Source of the DNA: Anisodus tanguticus
Lineage: Eukaryota; Streptophyta; Magnoliopsida; Solanales; Solanaceae
Reading direction: 5' to 3'
DNA: 64,000 nucleotides
NCBI GenBank assembly: GCA_034509755.1
Contig: CM067541.1
Location: 23,300,001-23,364,000 of the forward strand
Shown: positions 21,524 to 33,520 of the stretch, in pieces
Layout: each line of letters opens with the position of its first letter
Numbering within the stretch: position 1 is the first letter of the stretch
The notes under the pieces: generated by a model
Told to the model about the DNA's origin: nothing
The model's input: only the letters and a program-made list of their open reading frames with translations
Databases searched by the model: none
Translations under genes and position numbers: made by a program

Positions 21524-22440
21524 ATTAAGTTTTTGGTGTCGATGGAAACTTACTTGACAAGGACTTATTACTCGCTAATTTTCGTATTATGAGTTTTTGT
21601 TGCTTTTTTGTCGACATCCCATTCCTAATATATTATTTAGCTTTTATTTTAAGTCATTACTTACTAATTAATGCATATTACATAATCTTAAATGTAATTA
21701 CCTTTTTTAAGAGTACTGTGTGTATATATTTTTCTTACACTATTAGTTTTCTTACAAATCGACTAATGTAAGTGCATTTCATGAAGCCTCTCCTCAAGAT
21801 AGTGTTCAAATCGTTATGTTTTTCATGCTTGTTAGAACTCAAGCGACAAGGACTTAACTAATTGCTAATTCTCGTATTATAAGAATTTATCTCTGTGGTC
21901 GACATTTTATTCTTAATATATTATTTAATATTAATTTTAGTTTACGACTTACTAATTAATGCAGATTACATAATCTTACACGTGATTACCGTTTAAAAGT
22001 ATTGTACGTAATATGTATTTCTTATACTATTAGCATTTTTTTAAACCGTTAGTATCAGTGTATTTCACATAACCTATCTTCGAGATACCGTTTAGATCAT
22101 TACATCTTTTATGTTGGTTGAAACTCACCTGATAGGGACTTGAGCCGTCACTAATCCTCATATTTATAAAATTTTGTCTCTTTATTGTCGACATTCCATT
22201 TCTAATATATTATTTATATTTTATTTTAAGTTACTACTTACGCTTTTCATGCACGTTGAAATTTATCCATCAATAACTTAACTAGTCACTAATCCTCGTA
22301 TTTGTTTATTTGTGGTCCACATTCCGTTCTTTTAATATCTTGTTTACCATTTATTTTAATTAACAAACATTTATTAATCGGTGCATATTAAATAGTCATA
22401 CATATAATTATCTTTTAAGAGTATTATATATATAATATTA
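21524..22440 (+). repeat. Degenerate tandem repeat, period about 286 bp
   Basis: Landmarks recur in order. ATCATTAAGTTTTTGGTGTCGATGGAAACT (near 21523) is echoed near 21808, 22094 and 22233. GACAAGGACTTA..CTAAT..TCGTATTAT recurs near 21555, 21849, 22131 and 22271. GTCGACATYCCATTC..AATATATTATTTA also recurs. The third copy lacks its second half. There is no coding content. It directly abuts the LTR of element II. Confidence 0.7.
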
Positions 22441-23807
22441 CATTATTCGTACATATAGCTTAAATTCACAACTTAAACTTTTTTACATGAAGTCAAACTT
22501 GTGATTTCATAGAAAAACTAGTGATTTAAGTAATATAGTGTCAGAAAAAATACACATAATAAATGATCCACTCTTTTTACTGTGATGTTTTTTATATATA
22601 TTCATTTGAAAAAATAATTATTTATTAACTTGAGACCATATATGATTTGAATTTGAGAGAAAAATCACTTGTTTTTGTAGGGGAGAGGATCAGAGGAAAT
22701 CTGATTCATAATCACAGTAATTTAATATTTATATGCCTTCTAATTAATTTGCACTCTTTTCGGCGTGAAACATACGCATTGTCATAATTTGAACTAAAAA
22801 TAATTTAAAGGATAGGCTTAAGAAAATAAAAAGAGGATGTAAACAGACAACACGTGCTAAAATATACGTAGGATAATAAAGTTTTTGCCAGCTAAGATAC
22901 TAGAACTATATTACACAATAAATAAAGTTGTTGACTCTTGTTTCTATGCATGCATGTCTTTGTATGTATTCCTCCGTCACTATTTGACTTGACATGAAAT
23001 TAAATAAATTGTGCCACATAAATTGAGATAGAGGAAGTAATTATTTTGAAAAAATGACAAAAACAGTCCCTTATGTTTGGGCTTATATTCAAAATAGTCC
23101 ATTAAAAAGCATTGAACGGTTAAGATTTTTTATGTTTCTCAATAACTAATACATAGATTGTGATATTTCAGGTAAAAAGAGAGAACAACTGATAATTAAG
23201 GTATGAAAATCGCAAAAAATGATTATTAAAATGTGTTTCTGACCATTAACTCGAAAAGTTATGAGTAATCATATTTTTTTCATTTATCTTAGATGAGGTG
23301 GATTCATGAATAGTAGACCAGAGTCCTATCTTCCATTCGATAGGGGAGAAAGGGCCTTTTGAATTTCTCCGTCCTTAGAAAAAATAAAGTAGACCAAATT
23401 GTAAGTAGAATATTTAACTAAAAGAATATTTTACTCTAAAGAATATGTTTGCAGAATCTTAATTAGACAACTGATTATATTAAGGCAGATAAATTAGTAA
23501 TATTATATATTTGTTAGATTATGAAATTAAAATATGAAAGGTATGTGGAATATCATAACCACTAGAAAGATTAGTATTATGAAGCTAAATTTTTTACCAA
23601 TATCTCTAAAATTATCCTTTTTGTTTTTTGTTCGAACAAGACTTTAAACCTACAAAGAGATGTATTCTTACGGAGATGTGTGGGTTCATGTGCACTCACG
23701 CTCCTCTTCCTAAACCATGTATAGCAATGCCCTGTCTCTTTAAAATTACTTAAATATAAAACAACTTCTTTTTAAACGAGTGTGGTTGGAATTGATTGGG
23801 AATTATG
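22441..23807. other. AT-rich intergenic DNA
   Basis: No gene was recognised. It contains a small Stowaway-like remnant, listed separately, and short AT-rich stretches. Confidence 0.5.
22969..23037. mobile_element. Stowaway-like MITE remnant
   Basis: The ends TTCCTCCGTCACTATTTGAC and GAGATAGAGGAAG are weak inverted repeats of the CTCCCTCCGT type, next to TA. Only about 70 bp remain, so it is an internally deleted copy. Confidence 0.45.
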
Positions 23808-24634
23808 TATGCTTATCGATCTGTTCGGTTCGATTTTGTGTGTTATCGATTTTCAGTTTGTAAACCCGCGAAATCAATAACCAAACCAATAAGATATTCA
23901 TAATCAATATTCGATTAATCGGTTACCGGTCCTTAACGATTAGGTTTTCGGTTTAACCGAGATAAAATACTCCTCTAGTTTTTATATTATATCCATTTCA
24001 GTTAGAACACTCCTTTAGGACTATACAATAACATTACTAAAATCTTTTATTGTTTTGTTAATTCAAACTTTCTATAAGTAATCATTTCCATGAAGATATT
24101 ACATGTCGACGTCAATTGCAAATATTTTCTAATTTAGGTCGGAATAATTGTTGATACTGCAATTTCTTCTTGCAATATATTCATACTAAAGACTCTAGTT
24201 ATATATATATGCTCCTAACTCGTGATTCAAGTTTTTTTCTTTTAATGTACAAAGAGGAGCAAATTAATTTCAAAGTCTAAAACAGATTGAAGCTAAAGCT
24301 AATATTTCCTTTGGATTTCCAGTTGAGCAACAATCTCAAATACAAAAGAGATCGTAGAGAAATGTCACTTGAACCAATTCGTTTAGTGAACCACTAAGTT
24401 TTCTTCAAAGGATGACAGTAAGCATGATAATATAATTAGGGATAAAAAGATAATTTTAACATGATCTTACTGGGTTATCGATTTAACCATTACCTAAAAC
24501 TTAGAAATAGAAAACCGAACTGATAATCCAATAAAAAAAAATTCACAAAACCGTTAACCCAATAACTCGATACCAATAAATCAATAGCAATTTTTTTCGG
24601 ATCGGTTTATCGATTAAATTGATTTTTGCATACT
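23808..24634. mobile_element. Non-autonomous DNA transposon-like element with long imperfect TIRs
   Basis: The left end GTATGCTTATCGATCTGTTCGGTTCG pairs imperfectly with the reverse complement of the right end (GTATGCAAAAATCAATTTAATCGATAAACCG). Inside each end are further inverted pieces rich in ATCGAT, CCAATAA and GGTTCGG. There is no reading frame. Superfamily is uncertain (Mutator-like or hAT-like) and no clear target duplication could be fixed. Confidence 0.45.
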
Positions 24635-24639
24635 CCTAC

Positions 24640-26794
24640 TGAAAATACCTAGACGAGGCTATGTACAAAATTTGAGAAAGATTGGAAGTGATTTTGAGTT
24701 GTTTCAAGTAAATAATTTGATCTAGAAAATGCCTTTGCAATATATGTATATCAGTGCATATCACACAAATTTTCATTGCCACTACGTTATGTGATATCAC
24801 GGTGTATATCGTGTATGTCACCCACAAATATATACATGATATACAAGAGATAAACAAACATCCCGTTGATATATATGGGGATATACACGGGATACGGTGG
24901 GGGAACACAAAAAGATTGATTTCAACCTTGAGTTTTCAATTTGAAATCTGCTCAAATTAATCTTAAATCATCTCCAAACATCTCCAAAATTGATATTCAA
25001 GCTCCTTAAGATGTTTCCAACGAAATCTGATAACATCTAATCAAGACAAATCACAAATACGTAGATAAAAAAAAATTGAACGAGATTCAATGGTCTTAAA
25101 TGGTGCTTTCAGGTCCTTATCTTCAAAATATCGATGTAGAACCTGAAAAATGAATGAATAGTCCAACCCTACAACAAAATCGATGAAGAATCCGAATGAA
25201 TGAAAAATACCTACTACAACAACCGGAACTATGAAATACCTCCAAAGAGTGTATCAATTTTAATCCAAAATATTCGTGTATAATGATTAAAAAAAATTGG
25301 GAGAAGATTAGAGATATTTGGAGAAAATAATCTAATACAAGCTTTAGAAGAGACACAGAGAAGAAAAGCTGAAATTATTTTACTGGATTAAATTTTTGGT
25401 TATAAGATGCCAACTTTTTAAATATGAAATGTATATCCGAGGTATCAATTTCAATAACATTGGGTGTTTTATGTCAATTACTGGCCCAATTTCTCAACAT
25501 GTTTGGGTATGAGAAACAACACTAAAGTAAATAATACGAAAATGACATGATGAGTGGGATAGCTATTAACTTGACAAGCATCTAAGATATAATTTTCATA
25601 TATTATTGAAAATGATTTAGTGTCACTTTAGAATCAATCCCAAACTAAAGTGCCATAACTAAGGATATTAGCTCATCTTGAGAATAAGAATCCTTCCAAT
25701 GTCAAAGCTTATCTTGAGTAAGCATAACTAGATAATGATATTCACCTGTTGAAAAAAAGAAAAGAAATAATGACACTATTGATTCAAAAAGGATTTTTTA
25801 ATATAAATAGCCGGTCAGTTTCATTTTTTCTTAGCCTATATACATAGATAATATGTGGGATTACACTATATGTTAGTTGTTGTTGCTGTTGTAGTATACT
25901 TAGATTATACATTGATATTTATTGTTATACACATATTATGAATGAATTATAAAGGACAAGCTCTTCACCATGGGCATGTCTCATATGGAAAGGAAATATT
26001 AAAGGAAGCATCATAGTCACACCTAGAACAATCAGTCAAATGGTTTCGAACTTCTACTAGAATAGCTTCGCAAAATGAGCGCTTTAAATTATAAAGTTTT
26101 ACTCTTAAGGGCGGAAATGTACAAGCTGGTTCTCACACACGCTACTCATTGATTATCAAAAACCAAAACAGCCCCCCTGCTCGTCTCACACGTCATGTTG
26201 GAATTGAACTATCTCCTTTAAAGAAACTTTGTCAAGGATTTTCTATGTGGCAATGAGAACACCTTATTGCCACATAGTGTAGCGACTAAATACTAGTCGC
26301 TACACTTGTTGTTGCCATGTTATATCCACCTTTACATAGTCAAGAATGATGCCTTGTACCTATAGGTCGGTGTTATTCTTAATCATCAAAGTCAAGACAT
26401 GATAGGACCTTAAGTTAGAGTAATATGTAACTGAGTGGGACAACATTTTGAAGGATAACTTTCAGTGACTCAATAGCATAACGTACCACTTTGGCATCAA
26501 TACCACATGAATATGGGAATAGTTTATAATAGCATTTCATTCTGAAGAATAAAGTTGAACGATGATTTAAAAACATCTAAAAAGAGATAGAACACCAGCC
26601 CTTATATTGCCGAGGACAGAACATACTTACATATTCCTTTACATTAAAACATTCTATTATTGACAATAAAAGCACGAACTTCTTATAACATAAAGCAACT
26701 GAAATAAACAAAGATACTTTACAATATACTTCATGCTTCAGAATTATCTAATCATGTCTAAATATTGGCATTTCTAGTTCAAGAACATTATTGT
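24640..26794. other. Intergenic DNA 3' of the MOL1-like gene
   Basis: No gene was recognised. The part at 24740-24960 has repeated ATATACACG/GATATAC strings that look like a dispersed repeat fragment. Two adjacent perfect hairpins lie at 26244-26304, listed separately. The last few hundred bases before 26795 include the 3' UTR of the minus-strand gene. Confidence 0.5.
26244..26304. repeat. Two adjacent perfect 11-bp hairpins
   Basis: Hairpin one has stem TATGTGGCAAT at 26244-26254, an 11-nt loop and ATTGCCACATA at 26266-26276. Hairpin two has stem TGTAGCGACTA at 26278-26288, a 5-nt loop and TAGTCGCTACA at 26294-26304. They are one base apart and about 490 bp downstream of the MOL1-like stop codon. 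Confidence 0.8.
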
Positions 26795-29700
26795 TTAGCC
26801 TTGTTTCTTCAATCCAGATACACGTTTTAGTGCTTCTTCCATTGATGGCCTATCAGAGGGTCTAACTCTGGTGCAAAGTGAAGCAACTTCAAGAACCAGT
26901 TTTCTTTCCTCCTGCACCGAGTTCGATGGAGCAACATCATTCTCATCCAAAACCTCTCTCAAAAGAACCTCCTTGGAGGTGTTCTGTAGGCTCATCGCTG
27001 CATTTGACAGCTTCCCGTTCGTTAAGATTTCCAGAATGAGCTCACCAAAGTTGTATATGTCCCTGTAAAGTTCTTCCTTTATAGCTCGTTCGATTTCACC
27101 TGTTTGACATTATCAAACAAGATTTACAACCAGTACCTATTAGGATCAGTAGCTATTTAACTTATGTCATCATTCGAACTAAAATCATTACCCACTTCTA
27201 TTAGGATCAGTAAGCATTCAACAAAAATTTTCTCTAATCTTGTACTAGAATGTATAAGTGCATACCTCTTTCATTTCCAACTTTTGCGAGAGATGGACCG
27301 TTATTTAATTGAATCAAGAATTTAACACCGAACTCGGCCAAATGAGGTTCCATATTTTCATCAAAAACAATGTTATTTGCCTTCAAATCACCATGAGGAA
27401 TCGCGGGGTAGCAGTTGTGATGCAGGAAACACAGCCCCCTAGCAATTGCCACAATGATTTTATACTTGGTCGCCCAATCTCTCTTCGTCCTGATCCTTTC
27501 GGCCAAATTTCCATTAGGCAAGCAATCACACAACAGGTAAGATATATGCTTATTGTAGCAAAATCCCAACAATCTGGTCAAATTCTTGTGCCTTGCATTG
27601 CCCATCCTCGATATCAAATCCAACATAAGATTCATTCTCTCGGACCTCCATTCAATCTTCTTCACCAATACAGTAATTCCTGTTGGCAGAACAGCTTTGC
27701 AACAATCAGAACCTCCCAAAGGTGGCACCATATCTGTGGCTTCTTCAATAGAATTGAAGCTCCTCAAAACATCGTTTGCCGTAAACCGAGGGAGTCCACT
27801 ATAAGAAACCATTTTCCACTGCCCTTTACCTCTTCTTCTGAAGTAAAATACTCCGAAAACTGCAGCTGTAATAGCCAATACTACTCCACAGGTTATAAGA
27901 ACCCAAGCCAGCTTTTGTGTCCTCCTGCTTCCTAACTCTAGTCCGTTCGGTCCACGACAAGGTCTAAAGGATCTTCCACAAAGCTTAGGATTACCCCAGA
28001 AGGCGCTACTATCCATCACCTTAGAAGGAATCCAACCCGAGAGATTGTTGAATGACACATTAAGAAGTTGTAAGCTGGAAGAGCTTCCGAACTTGGCCGG
28101 AATTGAACCGCTAAAACTATTGTGTGACAGGTCAACAACTCTAATACCAGGAAGGCTAGCAAGTTCAACAGGTATTTGACCACTTAAATTATTGTTGGCC
28201 AAGTCTAAGCATACAAGATTTTGGCAATTGCTTATACTTCGTGGGATAATCCCGGAAACATTGTTCATACTCAATTCAAGCACCAGTAAGGATTTGCAGC
28301 GTCCAAAAGGAGGAAATTCACCTGAAATGCTACAATTGGTAGCTGAGAAATTCTGTAGTGAGTACAAAGGCAATGTCTTTTCCAAGATTATGCCTCCAAG
28401 ATTCGGATTATTAGACACATTGAAGTATTGAAGCTTTGAAGCTAAGGCAATATCACTAGGAATCCCTCCACTGAACCTATTTCTAGACATATCAACATAT
28501 GACAAATCAGGGAGATTGCCAAAGTTCAAAGAGATATCACCTGAGAATGAATTGTCTTCGATACGGATTCGAACAAGAGAGGAACACTTGGAAAGTGATG
28601 GAGAAAGTTCACCAGTGAAGTTATTAGAAAAAAGAATCAACTTTTGTAAAACCCCATTGGAACATATACTTGGTGGAATGCTACCAACAAAATAGTTTGT
28701 TGAAACATCAACATGTTTCAGTTTTGAATATTTGCCCAAGTCTTTTGGGAGTGAACCTGAAAACAAATTGTCCCATATAACAAGTGTATCAAGAAGTGGA
28801 AGCTTAGCAATTCCTTCAGGAACAGTTCCACTTAAGTCATTATACATAACACCAAGAAGTCTTAGATTCTTCAACTCAGAGAAACTCTCAGGAATTGGAC
28901 CCGAAAGCAAATTATCGGAAAGATCCAAACTTGATAAAGAAATGATTTTTCCAAACTCCCATGTAATTTTACCACTAAGTTGGTTTCTGAACAAGAAAAG
29001 TGACTCAAGATTTGTTAAATTACTGAGCTCTTTTGGTATTGAACCAGATAAATTAGCACCAGCAATATCAAGATACTGAAGTCTACTCATATTCCCAAAT
29101 TCGCAAGGAATGCTTCCTTCATATGAGTTATAACCAATCTCCATGTGAGTAACTGTTTTCAGCATCCCTAATTCTGGTGGTATTTTACCACTTAGTGAAT
29201 TCCCAGCTAATTGAATGAAATCAAGATTCTTGAATGAGCCATACGCAGAAGGGATTGGTCCACTGAAATAACTCCCAGCAAAGTTCAGCACCTGTTGGAA
29301 TCGAAATAACAAGGCATCATGTGGAAGCTAACAAACCAAATGACGATTAATCGAACAACAAAAAGAGGCATAGTTCCTTAATATGGTAAATAACTATTAT
29401 AAAAAAGTATAGAAACTATCGAGAGAATAATCTCTCCTAAACAAGACTGTTTTAATGACTACATTGTGGATGCTATTGTGTGATTAAATCACTAAAAAAA
29501 ACTGGAATTAACTACGACCTTCGTTGCTACTCTTGCTAAATTGCTCCATTACTAGAAACGTAGGTTTTTCCCACCGACATTCAAGGGGAAATTTATATTA
29601 TTAAACATGATTTTCCACTTCATTCCCACCGAACCAGCTCACCGGGAAAACGCAGGACGGAAAATAGGTTTCCATTGAAACTGAGAAACTCGTGTGAAAA

Positions 29701-30505
29701 CACTAATATTCAGGTTTTTTACACCTACATTTAGTGAAAATAGCCACTGAACATTTTTCATCGAGAAAATAGTGATTTTTTAGTAGTGATCCTAGCTAAC
29801 ATAATCCATAGCTAATCCGATGCTAAATAAGATTAGCGACAGATTTAGCTACAAATTTATCAGTTGCTAATTCCTTTTTTTAGTAGTTAATATGGAAGAA
29901 GTGTTTTTCACCAAGAAAAATAATTCAAAATATGATAAAAAAAATTAAGGACAAACCCTAAACAGTACCTTGAGTGACTCAATTTGTGAAGCATCTTTAG
30001 GCAAAGGACCTGAAAAAGTGTTACTGAAAACATCAAGAATCACAAGAGAATCAAGATTTGATATCCCACTTGGGAAATGACCAGAAAAATTGTTCCTACT
30101 GATATCCAAACTTCTTAAATTAGTCAAGTTGAAAATCCCAACAGGTAGTTTCTCAGAAAATGAGTTTTGACTCAAATTTAGATCAACAAGATCACTAAAA
30201 ACACTAAATTGACCATCTGAAAGAACCCCACCAAGATTTTTAACTGAAAGATCCAAACCAATTATCAAAGATGAATTTTCATTACACTTCACACCAGACC
30301 AAGAACATGCATGAATGTTATCACTAGTAGAACTAGAAGGCAAAATCCAATCACTTAGACTGTTGGAATTATCAAGAATTTCAGATTTTAAGCTCAACAG
30401 TGCTTGTGTAAATGGATCAACACATAAAACTGGTACAACAAGAATCAAAGAAAGATAAATCAAGAAAGTAGTAGTGATGTACAAAGGCTGATAAAGTATC
30501 CCCAT
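26795..30505 (-). CDS. MOL1: LRR receptor-like kinase, MOL1-like (TDR/PXY relative)
   Basis: There are three coding exons on the minus strand: 30505-29969, 29291-27266 and 27099-26795. The introns are GT-AG (donors AAG|GTACTG and AGAG|GTATGC; acceptors CAACAG and CAAACAG). The spliced frame closes exactly, giving 955 residues. I chose the ATG at 30505 (MGILYQPLY) because a hydrophobic signal peptide follows it; an upstream in-frame Met would add 65 unlike residues. Order: signal peptide, N-terminal LRR cap (CSWSGVKCN), about 20 LRRs to residue 600, membrane segment near 640-663 (WVLITCGVVLAITAAVFGVF), then a kinase-like domain to the end. The sequence follows Arabidopsis MOL1 (At5g51350) closely along its length, for example GNARHKNLTRLLGFC and NIVFDENMEPHLAEFG. 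MOL1 represses cambium activity opposite TDR/PXY. The Gly-rich loop is lost, HRD is HGD (about 812) and DFG is EFG (about 832), so catalysis is doubtful. The Lys of VLVKK is kept. Confidence 0.93.
29292..29968 (-). other. Intron 1 of the MOL1-like gene, with a possible small CACTA-type insertion
   Basis: The 677-bp intron is larger than expected for the position. Part of it (about 29549-29788) starts ATTACTAGAAACG and ends TTTTTTAGTAGTGA. The reverse complement of that end is CACTACTAAAAAATC, as in small CACTA-derived elements. The left terminus is only a rough inverse and no target duplication is certain. Confidence 0.35.
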
Positions 30506-31062
30506 TGGAAAACAAGAAGAAAAAAAAAAAACCACAAGAAAATATCCAACAACAAAAAAACTGTCACTCCCCTTATGTAGTAGGACTACTAATACTACTC
30601 CGTTCATAATTAGTTTAATTATTTTTTTCAATAATATTATTAGATAAAAACTAACAAGTTCTATATTTAAGAAATATTGACTCACAAGTTCTCTATTCAA
30701 GATATAAATGATTACTACTCACGCATATTCTAATTAAGAGGAAAAAATAAATTATTTTTATTAAATAAAAGATGATAAACTTCATATTATATTATTGATT
30801 TCTTAATATGTATTTTTAGTTAAAGTAATACGAGATGGAGAAAGTAATAATGGAGTAATATTCAACAAGCTTTTTTTTCTTGCATTGAGACTAGAAAAAG
30901 ATTCATAAAAAGAGTGAGGAATAATAAAAAAAAAAAAAAAGAAAGGGAAAACAATCTTGATTAGTTGAAATGAGAATATGATTTTTTGAGTTTGCTTTAT
31001 GAGAACAAACAAGGGGACCATTTAGGGAATTATTTGTTTATTTAGGATTGTGTTTGCCTTTA
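30506..31062 (-). promoter_or_regulatory. 5' flank of the MOL1-like gene
   Basis: This is the upstream side of the minus-strand gene. It is AT-rich with A-runs and has no distinct element I can name. A further in-frame stretch upstream of the chosen ATG (to 30700) is probably leader. Confidence 0.35.
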
Positions 31063-31283
31063 CTTTCTCCGATTGAAAATAAATATTCACTTAATCTTTG
31101 TCACAAAATAGATATATTGACTAAACTATTCTTATTTAATAAGACTCTTGCTTATGTATTGTCATGAGTAAATAGGGACAAATTTGAAAAAATAAAATTG
31201 ATTTCCTCTTGATTTTATAAATGAATATTTACTCTGAATTATAATAAAAGATTAAGTGAATACTTATTTTGAATCGAAGGAAG
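31063..31283. mobile_element. Stowaway-like MITE
   Basis: The left end CTTTCTCCGATTGAAAATAA pairs with the reverse complement of the right end (CTTCCTTCGATTCAAAATAA), and ATTCACTTAATCTTT continues the pairing. It is flanked by TA on both sides (31061-31062, 31284-31285). It is about 220 bp and has no ORF. Confidence 0.75.
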
Positions 31284-31285
31284 TA

Positions 31286-32420
31286 ATAAAATAAATTGAA
31301 GAACTTTTTTTTATGTTGGTGAGGTGAGAAAAGAAGGCAAATGGGGACAATGGAGCATCTTTCTTTATCATCTGCCTTTTTATCAATTCAATCAAAATCC
31401 ATGCACAAACGGTTATGAAATCCTACTTTTTCTTGGAATTTTGCTTAGTGCAATTATTCTGGTCAATTAATTTGGGAAAATAGTGAAACACACTGTATTT
31501 GAGGTAATTAATGATGTGACGGTGAAAACAAAATGTTTCTAAGTATCTTGGTTTTTTTTATTGAAGTATTTATTAAACCTTCATCTGTACTTCATTAGTT
31601 CCAAGCTGCCCATGAACTAGACAATATCACAAAATGGTCAATGCAAAAAGGGTAATTTTGAAATGAGAAAGTCCAATTTTCAATGCAGGCAGAGTTATAT
31701 ACATTAGAAGTTGAGACAAGATTTTCATGAAAGAAAATTCGACAAAGATTTATCAGCGCGAAGTCTACCTATAGATAGAAAGAAAGATGCAAGAAAGGAA
31801 AATAAAAAAATAAATCTAAATTTTCATATATAATTATATTAGTTAGTTCGTTCATTTTCTGTTACCGGCTCAAACTATTACTATTAGCTAAATAACATTT
31901 TCTTTGGGTTTAGCATTTAGTATATATAATTTAACCTTATAAATTGGTTTTCTGGCGATAAATCCGTTTCCCCCCGGATTAGAGTGTATTATTATGTAGT
32001 TTATCATCGATAAGAAATTATTATTTTTCTCAAATTATTATTCTATATTCGCTATAAATAATTATTAGCAAGTTGATTTTTTAAGGGTAATGAAATGAGT
32101 TTAAATGTAGCGAGATGAATATGATGATTCATAAAATTGATGCCAATTTGCTACTATTTGAGGCTAATTATTATTATACTTCACTCTAAAGTAACCTGAT
32201 AATATAAAAAGAATGTAATACACTTACGAGTGTGATCTAACTTAAAAAATGAAATTTAATTACAGTAGAGATAAAATATTGCTAGCTGGATAATTCTTTT
32301 TTATATAATTAAAATTTTAGTTGACAACGTTATTCAATACTCAAAAATTAATCTGGATACCACTTTCATATGAAAAAACTAAGAAAATAGAGTAGGTGAT
32401 GCATAAGTACTCCACAAAGA
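31286..32420. other. AT-rich intergenic DNA
   Basis: No gene or clear repeat was recognised. There are only AT-rich stretches and scattered stops. Confidence 0.5.
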
Positions 32421-32424
32421 TGTA

Positions 32425-33520
32425 CTCTTAAGTGTGTTACTTCTTTTTTATATAGGAAATAATTATAATTATCTTTTAAGATAACCAAAAGTATAAGTTT
32501 TAGCTTATGCGTAAGAATAATAATATCTCATTCGTATCAATTAAGTATCTTATTTTTCTTTTTAAAAAGTAATTTAATCATTTATTTAAAACAATCGAAG
32601 ATATAATATTTAGCAAATAACACTCAGCTTATAATTAGAAAAAAATAATATGCCCTCCATATTAATTTAAGTGTCTACATTTTTATATAAAAAAATTATA
32701 ATTATTTTTTAAGATAACCAAACATATAAGTTTTAGCTTATGCTTAAGAAAATAATATCATCTTCGTATCAATTTAAGTGTTTACATTTATTTCTAGAAA
32801 ATAATTATAAATATTTTCTAAGACAACAAAAAATATAAGACTTAGCTTATTCTTACGAAAAATAATATTCACTCTGTGTCAACTTGAGTGTCTTACTTTC
32901 TTTTATAGATAGTAATTATAATTATTTAATAAGACAACCAAAAATATAATATTTAGTTTGTGCTTAAAATAATATCCACTCAAATTAATTAGCTTATGCT
33001 TAAAAAATAATATTATTCTCTTCGTGTCAACTTGATAAGCATAAGCTAAAATTTATATGTTTGGTTATCTTAAAAGATAATTATAATTATTTTTTATATA
33101 TAAAAAAAGTAACACACTTAATGCAGAGGGGACATTTTTTTTCCTAAGCATAAGCTAAATGTAATATTTTTTGGTGTCATAGAAATTGATTATAATTATT
33201 TTATGAATCATATATCTTCAGTTGTTTTATAAAATGATTATAATTATTTTCTAAAAAAAGTAAAACACTTAAATTGATACGAATGAGATATTATTTTTTG
33301 TAGACATAAGATAAGTCTTATAGTTTTGGTTGTCTTGAAAAATGATTATAATTATTTTCTAGAAAGAAAAGTAAGACACTTAAATTAATACGAAGGGATA
33401 TTATTTTAGCTTATGCTTACGGGAAAAAAATTCCCTTGTATCAATTTAGATATCTTACTTTTAAAAAAAGCATTTCTAATCATTTTTAAGACAATAAAAA
33501 GTAGTATAAAACTTAGCTTA
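32425..33520. repeat. Mixed direct and inverted array of a unit of about 110 bp
   Basis: A unit with ATCAATTTAAGTGTCTTAC, TAATTATAATTATTTTCTAAG and TTAGCTTATGCTTAAG recurs. About five copies run forward from 32425 to 33010, about three run in reverse from 33040 to 33400, and one runs forward again near 33430. The GTATCAATTTAAGTGTCTTAC edge resembles the CTCCGTCTCAATTT end of Stowaway-type MITEs, so the array probably grew from nested or tandem MITE copies. Confidence 0.75.

Noticed and set aside
24740..24960. Reading frames in a GATATAC/ATACACGGG-rich stretch
   Set aside because: Low-complexity repeat on both strands; no domain.
27309..27935. 208-codon plus-strand frame opposite the MOL1-like kinase
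   Set aside because: Shadow of the minus-strand coding exon; no independent motif.
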